A DNA stretch of 53,392 nucleotides from Methylobacterium frigidaeris. GTDB lineage: Bacteria > Pseudomonadota > Alphaproteobacteria > Rhizobiales > Beijerinckiaceae. The notes under the pieces were generated by a model. It worked only from the letters and a program-made list of their open reading frames with translations. It did no database searches and was not told where the DNA came from. Both the position numbers and the translations under genes were made by a program. Where the stretch lies: contig NZ_BPQJ01000022.1 in assembly GCF_022179185.1 (NCBI RefSeq), positions 57,930 through 111,321 of the forward strand, written 5' to 3'. This document shows, in pieces, positions 42,548 through 53,216 of this stretch; the first letter of the stretch is position 1, and the number at the start of each line of letters is the position of its first letter.

Positions 42548-43165
42548 TTCGGGGACATCGGTAACATGTCAGCCAGCACAAGCGATGCGCGAGCGTGTCG
42601 TGCCTTGGCAGGAGCTGTCACGCATGGGCACACGCCGTGAGTTCGTGTGGCCGCCCCCGCAGAGGACGCCAACGTGGCGCAGCTGTGCCGGTGGTGGCAG
42701 GATCAGGGGCAAGATCAGGGGCATGCGGCTCCGGCTGTCCCGACGATCACCGCCGCTTTGCCGTCTGCCCGTCGGCCTGTGCCGACGAAGTGACGGCCAC
42801 GGGTGCAGGATCGGCTGATCGCGTGCCTCTGCGCGCAGGCGTGAGGATCGGCCACGGCCGGCGCTACCATCGGCCGACCAACGGCAGCGACGCGCGCTTC
42901 CACAGCACGCTCGAGCGCGACGTGCCGCACGGGCGGAGTTTTACCGATCTCCCGGCCTGCCAGGCGGCGCTCGACCGTTTCCGGGCGATCGGCAACGGCG
43001 ACGCCCGCACGAAGCGCTCGGCCTGGTGGTGCCAGCCAGCCGCTGGTGCTGCGCCCGGCCCTCACGGTCGGGCTTGTCGAGGTGGTGTTCATCAATCAGC
43101 GGTTGGGCCAGATCGATCTGACCCGACCCGTCGACCGGGTGCAGCCTGTCACCCATGCCTCCGAA
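42548..43165 (+). mobile_element. degraded IS481-family insertion sequence
   Basis: The left end TTCGGGGACATCGGTAACA (42548-42566) and right end TGTCACCCATGCCTCCGAA (43147-43165) are imperfect inverted repeats with 15 of 19 positions matching. Between them lies a wrecked transposase gene. The element is about 620 bp where intact members are about 1.1 kb or more, so a large part is deleted. The exact outer limits and target duplication could not be fixed. The IS481 assignment rests on the transposase fragments. Confidence 0.65.
42600..43165 (+). pseudogene. IS481-family transposase remnant
   Basis: Transposase fragments appear in three frames. VPWQELSRMGTRREFVW is followed after a frameshift by AAPAEDANVAQLCRWW (42600-42720, the N-terminal HTH). 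Then SDARFHSTLERDVPHGRSF and TDLPACQAALDRFRAI (about 42887-43000) correspond to the integrase core end, with RRPHEALGLVVPASRW continuing in another frame (about 43004-43052). Finally VVFINQRLGQIDLTRPVDRV and QPVTHAS (about 43082-43165) are the C-terminus. Most of the DDE core and about 50 residues before the C-terminus are missing. It cannot encode an active enzyme. Confidence 0.7.
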
Positions 43166-43495
43166 TACCTGTCACCCTTGTCCCCGGTCCGTACAGCCCA
43201 TTTGGGAGAGGGGGGATCCTGCGCTTTTTCTTTCTCCTGAACAGCCTTGCACAGAGAGGGGAGGGCCGAGGCCCGCCTTCCCCGGGTCACGCTGCCCGCC
43301 GGCCCGAGACCGCCCGCGGCGCCCTGTTCCGTCCGGATCTCGACGAGCTCCGCCTCGGCGCCCGCCGCCGAGCCGCCTGTGCGTCCAATTCGCCAAGGCC
43401 TTGCGGACAAGAGCGGAAACCCGCCAGAAGTGACGACAGTCAGACTCAGGCCCTGCAAACTGGGCTGTGAGCCCTCGAAGATCGGAGAGCAGAGC
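43166..43495. other. leader region of the dpp operon
   Basis: There is no gene in these 330 bases. It starts at the IS end, includes a half of the GGGAGAGGGG/GGATCC repeat family at 43204-43224, then a pyrimidine-rich stretch (GCTTTTTCTTTCTCC). It must contain the dppA promoter unless one is supplied by the IS relic. No consensus could be placed. Confidence 0.45.
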
Positions 43496-45091
43496 ATGAA
43501 GCGCGCGTCCCTGGCGGTGGTTCTCGGTGCCGCGACCGCCCTGGCGGCAAGCCTGCCGGCCGGCGCCAAGACGCTGGTCTACTGCTCCGAGGGCAGCCCG
43601 GAAAATTTCTACCCGGCGGTCAACACCACCGGCACCTCGTTCGATGCCGGCTCCCAGATCTACTCGAACATCGTCAACTTCGAGCGCGGCACCACCAACG
43701 TGGTGCCCGACCTCGCCGAGAAGTGGGACGTCTCGGAGGACGGCAAGGTCTACACTTTCTCCTTACGCAAGGGCGTGAAGTGGCACTCGAACAAGACTTT
43801 CAAGCCGACCCGTGACTTCAACGCCGACGACGTGATCTTCTCGTTCGAGCGGCAGTGGAAGGAGAACCACCCGTTCTTCCGGGTGACCAGCGCCAACCAC
43901 ACCTATTTCAACGATATGGGGCTGCCCAAGCTGCTCTCGTCGATCGAGAAGGTGGACGATGCCACGGTCCGCTTCACCCTGAACCAGCCCGAGGCGCCCT
44001 TCCTCGCCGACCTCGCAATGCCCTTCGCGGCGATCCAGTCGAAGGAATACGCCGACGCAATGATGAAGGCCGGCACGCCGGACAAGCTCGACCAGGAGCC
44101 GATCGGCACCGGGCCGTTCTACCTGCTGCAATATCAAAAGGACGCGATCGTCCGGTACCGCGCCTTCCCGCAATACTACGCCGGCAAGGCACCCCTCGAC
44201 GACCTCGTCTTCGCCATCACGCCGGATTCCTCGGTGCGCTGGGCCAAGCTCCAGAAGGGCGAGTGCCACGTCATGCCGTACCCGAACCCGGCCGACGTGG
44301 ATGCGATGCGCAAGGACCCGAACGTCCAGGTGCTGGAGCAGCCAGGCCTCAATATCGGGTACCTCGCCTACAACACCCAGAAGAAGCCGTTCGACGACGT
44401 GCGGGTGCGCAAGGCGCTGAATCAGGCGGTCAACAAGAAGGCGATCATCGACGCGGTCTACCTCTCGACCGGCGTCGCCGCCAAGAACCCGATCCCGCCG
44501 ACCCTGTGGTCCTACAACGACGCGGTCAAGGACGATCCCTACGATCCGGACGCGGCCAAGACGCTGCTGGCCGAAGCGGGAATCGGCAACGGCCTGTCGA
44601 TCGACCTGTGGGCGATGCCGGTGCAGCGGCCCTACAACCCCAATGCCCGCCGCATCGCCGAGCTGATGCAGGCGGATCTCGCCAAGATCGGCGTCAAGGC
44701 CGAGATCAAGTCCTACGAATGGGGCGAGTATCGCAAGCGCATCCAGGATGGCGAGCACCAGACCGCGATGTTCGGCTGGACCGGCGACAACGGCGATCCC
44801 GACAACTTCCTCCACACCCTGCTCGGCTGCGACGCGGCGCAAAAAGGCGGCGGCAACGCCGCCAAGTGGTGCGACAAGACCTACGACGACCTCGTCACCA
44901 GAGCCAAGACCATCACCGACAAGGCCGAGCGCACCAAGCTCTACGAGCAGGCGCAGGTCGTGTTCAAGGAGCAGGCGCCGTGGTTCACCATCGCGCACGC
45001 GGTGCAGCTGAAGCCGGTGCGCAAGGAGGTGGTCGACTTCAAGCTGTCGCCGTTCGGCCGCCACACCTTCTATGGCGTCAGCCTCAAGTAA
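43496..45091 (+). CDS. dppA: dipeptide ABC transporter substrate-binding protein
   Basis: This 531-residue periplasmic receptor has signal peptide MKRASLAVVLGAATALAASL, cut after AGA. The mature start KTLVYCSEGSPENFYPAVNT is nearly that of E. coli DppA. The rest follows the SBP_bac_5 pattern: LAEKWDVSEDGKVYTFSLRK, RDFNADDVIFSFERQW, EPIGTGPFYLLQY, LNIGYLAYNTQKKPFDDVRV and FGWTGDNGDPDNFLHTLLGC. DppA binds di- and tripeptides and haem in some species. ATG 43496 has GGAGAG upstream. It is the first gene of dppABCDF. Confidence 0.95.
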   Translation: MKRASLAVVLGAATALAASLPAGAKTLVYCSEGSPENFYPAVNTTGTSFDAGSQIYSNIVNFERGTTNVVPDLAEKWDVSEDGKVYTFSLRKGVKWHSNKTFKPTRDFNADDVIFSFERQWKENHPFFRVTSANHTYFNDMGLPKLLSSIEKVDDATVRFTLNQPEAPFLADLAMPFAAIQSKEYADAMMKAGTPDKLDQEPIGTGPFYLLQYQKDAIVRYRAFPQYYAGKAPLDDLVFAITPDSSVRWAKLQKGECHVMPYPNPADVDAMRKDPNVQVLEQPGLNIGYLAYNTQKKPFDDVRVRKALNQAVNKKAIIDAVYLSTGVAAKNPIPPTLWSYNDAVKDDPYDPDAAKTLLAEAGIGNGLSIDLWAMPVQRPYNPNARRIAELMQADLAKIGVKAEIKSYEWGEYRKRIQDGEHQTAMFGWTGDNGDPDNFLHTLLGCDAAQKGGGNAAKWCDKTYDDLVTRAKTITDKAERTKLYEQAQVVFKEQAPWFTIAHAVQLKPVRKEVVDFKLSPFGRHTFYGVSLK

Positions 45092-45101
45092 AGGCGCCCG
45101 C

Positions 45102-46112
45102 GTGCTGCGCTTCCTCCTGACCCGTGCGTCCCTGGTGATTCCGACCTTCCTCGGGATCACCCTGGTGGCGTTCTTCCTGATCCGCCTGGTGCCCGGCGAC
45201 CCGATCGAGACGATGGCGGGGGAACGGGGCATCGACCCGGCGCGGCACGCGGCGCTGCGCGCCGAGTACGGCTTCGACAAGCCCTTGCTGGTACAATACG
45301 GCATCTACCTCGAGCGCCTCGCACACGGCGATCTCGGCCGCTCGATCAGCACCAAGGAGCCGGTGATCGCCGAATTCGCCAGCCTGTTTCCGGCCACGAT
45401 CGAGCTCGGTGTCTGCGCGATCCTGTTCGCGCTCCTCGTCGGATTGCCGGCCGGTATCCTGGCAGCGCTCAAGCGCAACTCGGTCTTCGACCACGGGGTG
45501 ATGGGGCTGTCGCTCACCGGCTACTCGATGCCGATCTTCTGGTGGGGCCTGCTGTTGATCCTGCTGTTCTCGGTGCAGCTCGGCTGGACGCCGGTCTCGG
45601 GCCGCATCGACGTGCAGTACTTCATCGAGCCGGTGACCGGCTTCCTGCTGATCGATTCCCTGCTATCGGACGAATCCGGCGCCTTCCGGTCGGCCCTGTC
45701 GCATCTGATCCTGCCGGCGGTGGTGCTCGGCACGGTGCCGCTCGCGGTCATCGCCCGCATGACCCGCTCGGCGATGCTCGAGGTACTCGGCGAGGACTAC
45801 ATGCGCACCGCCCGCGCCAAGGGCCTGCCGGCCTGGCGCATCGTCGGGCTGCACGCCCTGCGCAACGCCCTGATCCCGGTCGTCACGGTGATCGGCCTCC
45901 AGGTCGGCGTGCTGTTCACCGGCGCGATCCTGACCGAAACGATCTTCTCCTGGCCGGGCATCGGCAAATGGCTGATCGAGGCGATCGGCCGGCGCGACTA
46001 TCCCGTCCTCCAGGGCGGCATCCTGCTCATCGGCGCGGTGGTGATGGCGGTGAACCTCCTCGTCGACCTCGCCTACGGCCTCGTGAACCCCCGCATCCGG
46101 CACGCCCGATGA
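45102..46112 (+). CDS. dppB: dipeptide ABC transporter permease DppB
   Basis: This 336-residue inner-membrane permease has about six helices, with start LRFLLTRASLVIPTFLGITL matching E. coli DppB. GTG 45102 is preferred: AAAGG lies 8 nt upstream right at the dppA stop, and the length then equals the family norm. ATG 45072 would overlap dppA by 20 bases and add ten residues. The coupling loop is ARAKGLPAWRIVGLHALRNA. Its stop TGA overlaps an ATG (46109) that opens the six-codon frame created by the tandem duplication described next. Confidence 0.94.
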   Translation: MLRFLLTRASLVIPTFLGITLVAFFLIRLVPGDPIETMAGERGIDPARHAALRAEYGFDKPLLVQYGIYLERLAHGDLGRSISTKEPVIAEFASLFPATIELGVCAILFALLVGLPAGILAALKRNSVFDHGVMGLSLTGYSMPIFWWGLLLILLFSVQLGWTPVSGRIDVQYFIEPVTGFLLIDSLLSDESGAFRSALSHLILPAVVLGTVPLAVIARMTRSAMLEVLGEDYMRTARAKGLPAWRIVGLHALRNALIPVVTVIGLQVGVLFTGAILTETIFSWPGIGKWLIEAIGRRDYPVLQGGILLIGAVVMAVNLLVDLAYGLVNPRIRHAR

Positions 46113-46140
46113 GCGCCGAACTCCGATGAGCGCCGAACTC
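46107..46140 (+). repeat. perfect 17-bp tandem duplication at the dppB-dppC junction
   Basis: CGATGAGCGCCGAACTC occurs twice head to tail (46107-46123 and 46124-46140). The first copy carries the dppB stop overlapping an ATG at 46109, which reads MSAELR and stops at the TGA of 46127-46129. That TGA overlaps the ATG (46126) of the second copy, the true dppC start. Thus a mini-frame of six codons links the genes by two ATGA overlaps. Confidence 0.95.
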
Positions 46141-47028
46141 TTGGACACCCCCGCCGCTCCCGCCGGCCCGCCACACCCGCTCGCCGAGTTCTGGACGAGC
46201 TTTCGCGCCAATACGGGCGCGGTGATCGGCCTCGGCTTGATCGTCGCTGTGCTGCTGATGGCGGTCTTCGCCGACGTCATCGCCCTACACCCGCCGAACC
46301 TCACCGACAACGCCGCCTTCCTGAAACCCCCGTTCTGGCAGGAGGGCGGCTCGCTCGCCTATCCCCTCGGCACCGACGCGATCGGCCGCGACATCCTCTC
46401 GCGCCTGATCCACGGCGCCCGGCTGTCGCTGTCGATCGGCATCGCGGTCGTGGCGGCGTCGATCCTCCTCGGCACGATGCTGGGGCTGGTCGCGGGCTTC
46501 GTCGGCGGCGCCACCGACATCGTCATCATGCGGGTGATGGACATCATCCTGACCCTGCCGTCCTTGCTCCTCGCCATCGTCATCGTGGCGATCCTCGGTC
46601 CCGGGCTGATGAACGCGATGCTGGCGGTCGCCGTGGTGGTGCTGCCGCATTACGTCCGCATCGCCCGGGCAGCGGTGATCGCCGAGAAGTCGAAGGACTA
46701 CGTCACCGCCGCCCGGGTGAGCGGGGCCGGGCCCCTGCGGCTGATGCTGTCGGAGGTGCTGCCGAACTGCGCAGCGCCCTTGATCGTCCAGGCCTCGCTC
46801 GGCGTCTCGACCGCGATCCTCGACGCGGCGGCCCTCGGCTTCCTGGGCCTCGGCGCCCAGCCGCCCTCGCCGGAATGGGGCACGATGCTGGCCGATGCCC
46901 GCGAATTCGTCCTCCGGGCCTGGTGGGTGGTGACCTTCCCGGGGCTCATCATCCTGGTCACGGTGCTGGCCTTCAACCTCGTCGGGGACGGGCTTCGCGA
47001 CGCCCTCGACCCCAAGCTGAAGCGGTGA
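46126..47028 (+). CDS. dppC: dipeptide ABC transporter permease DppC
   Basis: This is a 300-residue second permease. A short cytoplasmic lead precedes the first helix (about 30-50), a periplasmic loop with LGTDAIGRDILSRLIHGARL follows, and then the five-helix core. The coupling loop is AARVSGAGPLRLMLSEVLPN, and the end GDGLRDALDPKLKR is standard. The ATG at 46126 is the second of two identical start regions; the first (46109) is in a different frame and ends after six codons. It is followed by dppD eight nt later. Confidence 0.95.
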   Translation: MSAELLDTPAAPAGPPHPLAEFWTSFRANTGAVIGLGLIVAVLLMAVFADVIALHPPNLTDNAAFLKPPFWQEGGSLAYPLGTDAIGRDILSRLIHGARLSLSIGIAVVAASILLGTMLGLVAGFVGGATDIVIMRVMDIILTLPSLLLAIVIVAILGPGLMNAMLAVAVVVLPHYVRIARAAVIAEKSKDYVTAARVSGAGPLRLMLSEVLPNCAAPLIVQASLGVSTAILDAAALGFLGLGAQPPSPEWGTMLADAREFVLRAWWVVTFPGLIILVTVLAFNLVGDGLRDALDPKLKR

Positions 47029-47036
47029 GGCCGCCC

Positions 47037-49075
<2,039 letters not shown>

Positions 49076-49202
49076 CGCGCGTGCCCGCGATCCCATCGCC
49101 GGGCGTCACCGCGGTTGCTCACGGTGTGTTCAAGCCAGGGGGGCTTCGCGCTGCGGCATTCCGCACTACCATGAGAGCAGTGGGAGGCCAGCGACCGGAC
49201 CC

Positions 49203-50633
49203 GTGACAGAGCACGCTGCGACGGCCCAGCCGAGAGCCCTGATCCTCGCCCGCGCGCTGACCTTCCGGGCCGGCCTCAGGGTCGCGCGCCTGCGCCACTG
49301 GCTCGCCGGCCGGCTGCCGCCCCGGGCCCGCGGGCGGCTGGCCGAGAACGTGCGGGCCGCCGAGCTGGCCGGCCTCGCCTTCGCGTTCCGGGCCCGGGCC
49401 GTCGCGATCGTGGTGGTGTCGCTGTGGCTCCTGGTCCTCGTGCCCTGGCCACGCGACCTCTACTACCTCTCCGTCGCCGGCCTGTTCTTCCTCCTCGGCT
49501 ACGTGCCCTACCGTCTGCGCCACCACCGGCGGGCGGGGGCGATCAAGCTGGCCTTCACGGTGCTCGACATCGCGCTCATGACCGCGGCGATCATCGTGCC
49601 GCCGCCAGCCGGACTCGGAGTCGACTGGCCGATCCAGACGCGGCTGCGCACCCCGGAATTCCTCTACGTGCTGCTCCTCCTCGGCGAGGCGGCGCTGACC
49701 TACTGGCCGGTGGCGGTGCTCTGGACCGGGACATGGATCGCGGCGATCTGGTCGCTCGGCGTCTGGCTGGTCTACGGTCGCGAGGACACGACGCGCTTCG
49801 CCGACGCCGCCCGCGACGGGCGCCTGAGCGCGGACGCCTCCCTGAAAGTCTTCCTCGACCCGACCTATGTCGGCCTGACCCCGCTCTGGACGCAAGTCAT
49901 CGTCACCGGCCTGTTCACGCTGCTGCTGGCCATCGCGGTGTGGCGCGGCCGGGGCACGATGCTGGCCCAGGTGCGCTCGGAGGTGGTCCGGGCCGACCTC
50001 GCCCGCTACGTCTCGCCCGACGTCGCCGACGCGCTGGCGGCCCGGGCCCATGCGGGCTTCGGGGCGCCGCAGACCCGGGTGGTGGCGGTCCTGTTCGCCG
50101 ACGTCGTCGGCTTCACCGGCATGAGCGAGGGTCTGGGGCCGGAGCGGGCCTTCGCGCTGCTGCGCGGTTTTCGCGAGCGCAGCTGCAAGGTGGTGTTCCG
50201 CCATGCCGGCACCCTCGACAAGTTCCTCGGCGACGGCTTCATGGCGACCTTCGGCGGGCTCGACGGGCGCGGCGACGGTGCCGCCCGGGCGATGGCCTGC
50301 GCGGTCGACCTCCAGCGGGAGGTCGACGCCTGGAACGCCAAGCGCGAGGCCCGCGGGGCCGCGCCGGTGCGGGTAGCGGTCGGGGTGCATTGCGGCCCGG
50401 TGGTGATCGGCAATATCGGCGCCGACCAGCGGGTCGAGTTCACGGTGATCGGCGACGTCGTCAATGTAGCGAGCCGTCTCGAAGCCGCCACCCGCGAACT
50501 CGGCGGCCGCATCGTCGCCTCCGAATGCTGCCTGTCGGCCGCCGGGCCGGAAGTGGCGGGCCGCTTCACCCGCACGCTCCCCCTGACCCTGCGCGGCCGC
50601 ACCCAGCCGATCGTGGTGCACGTGGCGGAGTAG
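49203..50633 (+). CDS. class III adenylate/guanylate cyclase with membrane domain
   Basis: This 476-residue protein has an N-terminal membrane domain with about six helices (clusters at 65-110, 120-140, 160-195 and 230-260) and a C-terminal cyclase homology domain (about 290-470). Metal-binding aspartates are D300 in FADVVGFTG and D344 in DKFLGDGF. The substrate lysine is K340, and the transition-state Asn/Arg are in VIGDVVNVASRLE. The catalytic set therefore looks complete, and cAMP synthesis is the expected activity, with cGMP not excluded. The membrane part probably senses an unknown signal. The start is GTG 49203, beyond the dppF end; the frame open from 48867 overlaps dppF and is rejected. 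Confidence 0.9.
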   Translation: MTEHAATAQPRALILARALTFRAGLRVARLRHWLAGRLPPRARGRLAENVRAAELAGLAFAFRARAVAIVVVSLWLLVLVPWPRDLYYLSVAGLFFLLGYVPYRLRHHRRAGAIKLAFTVLDIALMTAAIIVPPPAGLGVDWPIQTRLRTPEFLYVLLLLGEAALTYWPVAVLWTGTWIAAIWSLGVWLVYGREDTTRFADAARDGRLSADASLKVFLDPTYVGLTPLWTQVIVTGLFTLLLAIAVWRGRGTMLAQVRSEVVRADLARYVSPDVADALAARAHAGFGAPQTRVVAVLFADVVGFTGMSEGLGPERAFALLRGFRERSCKVVFRHAGTLDKFLGDGFMATFGGLDGRGDGAARAMACAVDLQREVDAWNAKREARGAAPVRVAVGVHCGPVVIGNIGADQRVEFTVIGDVVNVASRLEAATRELGGRIVASECCLSAAGPEVAGRFTRTLPLTLRGRTQPIVVHVAE

Positions 50634-50667
50634 GACTCGGTGTCGGGATCGGCTTGACGAAGCCGCC

Positions 50668-51045
50668 CTATCCCCGCTGCAGGATCTCGATGCGCACGCC
50701 GTCCGGCCCCTCGAAGAAGGCGATCCGCAGGCCCGGCCGCACGTCGGTGATGCCGGAGACCAGGGGAATGCCGCGGGCAGCGAGATCCGCCACCGTCGCC
50801 TCGATGTCCTCGACGCGCAGCCCGATATGCTCGATGCCGCGATTCGGCGGCACGGCGGCCGGCCCGGTGCCCTCGGGGGCCTGCTCGATGAACATCCTCA
50901 TCCCGCCGAGATCCAGAATGATCCGGCTCGGGCTCTCCCCACCCTCGCGCCCGGTCTCCCGCGCACCCAGCACCTCGCCATAGAACCGCGCCGCCGCCAC
51001 CGCGTCCCGGCTGCGCAGATGGAGATGGTCGTAAACATAGCCCAT
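50668..51045 (-). CDS. VOC family (glyoxalase-like) protein
   Basis: This 125-residue vicinal-oxygen-chelate protein has two beta-alpha-beta-beta-beta modules. The first begins YDHLHLRSRDAVAAARFYGE with metal His H7; the second begins GIEHIGLRVEDIEATVADLA, and the final strand GPDGVRIEILQ supplies the Glu ligand. VOC members include glyoxalases, dioxygenases and antibiotic-binding proteins; the reaction here is unknown. ATG 51045 follows a strong GGAGGGAG ribosome-binding site, so the longer frame is rejected. It is convergent with the adenylate cyclase. Confidence 0.87.
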   Translation of the reverse strand: MGYVYDHLHLRSRDAVAAARFYGEVLGARETGREGGESPSRIILDLGGMRMFIEQAPEGTGPAAVPPNRGIEHIGLRVEDIEATVADLAARGIPLVSGITDVRPGLRIAFFEGPDGVRIEILQRG

Positions 51046-51220
51046 GCGGGTCTCCCTCCGGAGCGTCATGTCGCGCTCCGCTTGTCCCGGCACGTACGGT
51101 ACGTCGCCCGGGCGCCGCGCGATAGACGCACCCGCCCGCAGCCGCCATCCGGACCACGGTTGACGCATCGCCGCGCACCACCCTACAGAAGGGGCACCCG
51201 GGCCCAGTGCGCCCGCGGTC

Positions 51221-51310
51221 GGAAGGGTGGCCGAGTGGTTTAAGGCAGCGGTCTTGAAAACCGCCGTGGGGGCGACTCCACCGTGGGTTCGAATCCCACC
51301 CCTTCCGCCA
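51221..51310 (+). tRNA. tRNA-Ser (UGA)
   Basis: This is a 90-nt class II tRNA with GGAAGGG/CCCTTCC acceptor strands, a D-arm with GGCCGAGTGGTTTAAGG, anticodon stem GCGGT/ACCGC with loop CTTGAAA (anticodon TGA at 51255-51257), a long variable arm, the T-arm GGGTTCGAATCCC and an encoded CCA. It reads UCA and other UCN codons. Its 3' end lies six bases from the stop of a tyrosine recombinase, so it is a likely integration target. Confidence 0.97.
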
Positions 51311-51316
51311 GGTATT

Positions 51317-52048
51317 TCAATGAGTTAGCTCGCGCTCTGCGTTGTAAGCCACTGGCGACTCCGCTGTGTTTGTGCTCGGTTTTGTGCCCATCTTGGCCAT
51401 AGCGCGGTGGAGATGTTCGGTTACGAGGTGAGAGTAGCGCAACGTCATCGTGATCGTTCGGTGGCCGAGGATCGCCTGAAGGGCGGCGAGATCACCGGTC
51501 GTCATCAGGAACACGGAAGCGAACCGGTGACGGAGATCATGGCAGCGCCACGGGACGCCCGCTCGTTTCGCAATGTTCCGATACTGACTGGCGAAATGGG
51601 TGTAAGGGCGGCCGTCGCCATTCCAAAAAACGTAGTGCCCGGTAATGTGCCGAGGGGTGCTAGCGAGGATGGCCAGAGCATCATCGCTTAAGGGCACGAT
51701 GCGGGAGCTGGCAGTCTTGGTCTTCTTAAGGCGTACCTCACGGCGTTCGGCTGAGACCTGCGACCATTCCAGCGACACGACCTCCTCCTGGCGCATGCCA
51801 GTAGCGGCCAGGAAGCGTATAATCCGCCCTACCATTGGTGAAGCATGCGCGACGAGGTGCTCAACCTCGGCCTCGCTCGGAAAAGAGGTTCTGGGCGGCG
51901 CCTCCCGGATGTGACGCTTATCAAATACCTTGACGGTATTGACATCGATGTAATCCCAAGCCACTGCGCAGGAGCAAAGCCCGCTCAACGTGGCAAGATC
52001 TCGCCGGATGGTCGCTCCTTTGGCTCCCCCACGCCGCCGCTCTGTCAC
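51317..52048 (-). CDS. tyrosine recombinase/integrase, N-terminally incomplete
   Basis: This 243-residue phage-type integrase keeps all catalytic positions: Arg in ATGMRQEEVVSL, Lys in LKKTKTASSR, His-x-x-Arg in CHDLRHRFAS, His in ILGHRTI and Tyr in TLRYSHL. The usual N-terminal SAM-like core-binding domain is only partly covered from GTG 52048. The same frame continues upstream without a start codon (QRRYRSSLRLLGEHFDACY to about 52172), while ATG 52194 begins MLPEKFDQDRL in another frame. A frameshift near 52155 would join them, so the gene may be recently broken. Its 3' end abuts tRNA-Ser. Confidence 0.8.
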   Translation of the reverse strand: MTERRRGGAKGATIRRDLATLSGLCSCAVAWDYIDVNTVKVFDKRHIREAPPRTSFPSEAEVEHLVAHASPMVGRIIRFLAATGMRQEEVVSLEWSQVSAERREVRLKKTKTASSRIVPLSDDALAILASTPRHITGHYVFWNGDGRPYTHFASQYRNIAKRAGVPWRCHDLRHRFASVFLMTTGDLAALQAILGHRTITMTLRYSHLVTEHLHRAMAKMGTKPSTNTAESPVAYNAERELTH

Positions 52049-52503
52049 ATAATCACTTAAACGAGTCTTATTGATCTCGTCGATATAACAAGCATCGAAA
52101 TGCTCTCCGAGCAGACGGAGGCTGGACCGATACCGACGCTGAGTCGCTGGCCTAAGAAATCGAGACGGTCTTGATCAAATTTCTCGGGAAGCATGCCCTC
52201 CTGAACGTCAAAGGGACTATAAAAGACTCAGATGATTGGGATACGAACTGTGCTCCGATGACGCTCACGATCGGTTGACAAGGGCGATATCGTCTCGCCA
52301 CGTCGTGCCGGCGATATGCGGCCCGCACCGCCGGTAGCGTCGATGAGAGAGGCCGAGGCTCGATCTTAGAACGCCGGCCGTCGGCAGCCATTCGGGTGTC
52401 TGGCATCGATGACAGAGCCCTGACGCTTTGCACGATCGCTGAGCGACCAGAGCAGTTCGCCAGCTTGGTCTCCGAGCCGTCCGAAGGGCGCCGGTGAAGG
52501 CTC
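52049..52503. other. integrase 5' remnant and unassigned sequence
   Basis: The first about 145 bases encode the out-of-frame N-terminus of the integrase described above. The remaining 300 bases show no gene I can support on either strand; the open frame at 52152-52559 has no domain. Composition is lower in GC than the core genome near 52150-52270. Confidence 0.5.
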
Positions 52504-52986
52504 TCACGCCCGCCATTCGCCGCGCACGGCGAAACAGGCCGCCACGAAGGCGGTGGCAAGGGCCGCGGCGAGCTCCCGTCCGCCCGACAGGAAGAGCGTC
52601 AGGACGAGGCAGGTGAGGAACGAGGCCGTCCCCATCAGGACCGGGCGGCCGCGGCGGCGCGGGGGAGGGGCCGGGGCCGAGGCCGGCTCGGGTGGAGGAG
52701 GCGGCGCGGCCGGCGCCGCCATGACCGGCTCGGCATGCACCCGGAGGCCGAAGCCCACCAGCGCGCTGAGCCCGCCGAGGACGATCCAGGCCGGGATCAG
52801 GAACGACGCCATGCCGAGCACCATTGTCTGCTCGGACTTGTAGTGGAACCCCGGCCGCGTCACGGCGACGATCCCGAGGAGGGGCAGGCCAAGGCAGATC
52901 AGGGTCGTAATCCAGAAGACCCGGCGCGCCGACAGTTGCCACTCCCGAGAGATTGCTAATCCTCCCGGCCGCTCCGCTCCCGACAT
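52504..52986 (-). CDS. hypothetical membrane protein with Pro-rich linker
   Basis: This 160-residue protein has hydrophobic segments at about 22-44, 54-80, 114-134 and 136-156. It also has a cytoplasmic or periplasmic linker (about 88-112) made of Pro, Ala and Glu (PAAPPPPPEPASAPAPPP) followed by RRRGRP. The start is ATG 52986 (MSGAERPGGLAISREWQ). No family is recognised. It lies beyond the integrase, possibly in acquired DNA, though its GC content is like the core. Confidence 0.6.
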   Translation of the reverse strand: MSGAERPGGLAISREWQLSARRVFWITTLICLGLPLLGIVAVTRPGFHYKSEQTMVLGMASFLIPAWIVLGGLSALVGFGLRVHAEPVMAAPAAPPPPPEPASAPAPPPRRRGRPVLMGTASFLTCLVLTLFLSGGRELAAALATAFVAACFAVRGEWRA

Positions 52987-53216
52987 CCGCTCTCCCCCTG
53001 GGTAATTTCGCGTGCTCGACGATATCGACGGTAGATTCGGGGGCGACGCAAGGGGAATTCGGGCTGCGGCCCGACCGCTTCGGCCGGTAGCTCATGTGGC
53101 CAGCGGCAGCCAGATGCTGACGCAGAGAAAATCCGTCTCTGGTCTGTCAGCTCCGATTGTGTATCGGCATGCCGCGCGTCTATCGTCCCGCATTGACACG
53201 CCCGGGAGGTGAAGAC

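Noticed and set aside
52265..53095. Long minus-strand frames beyond the integrase considered as island cargo
   Set aside because: They overlap the better-supported membrane protein at 52504-52986, show shadow-type composition and contain no recognisable domain.
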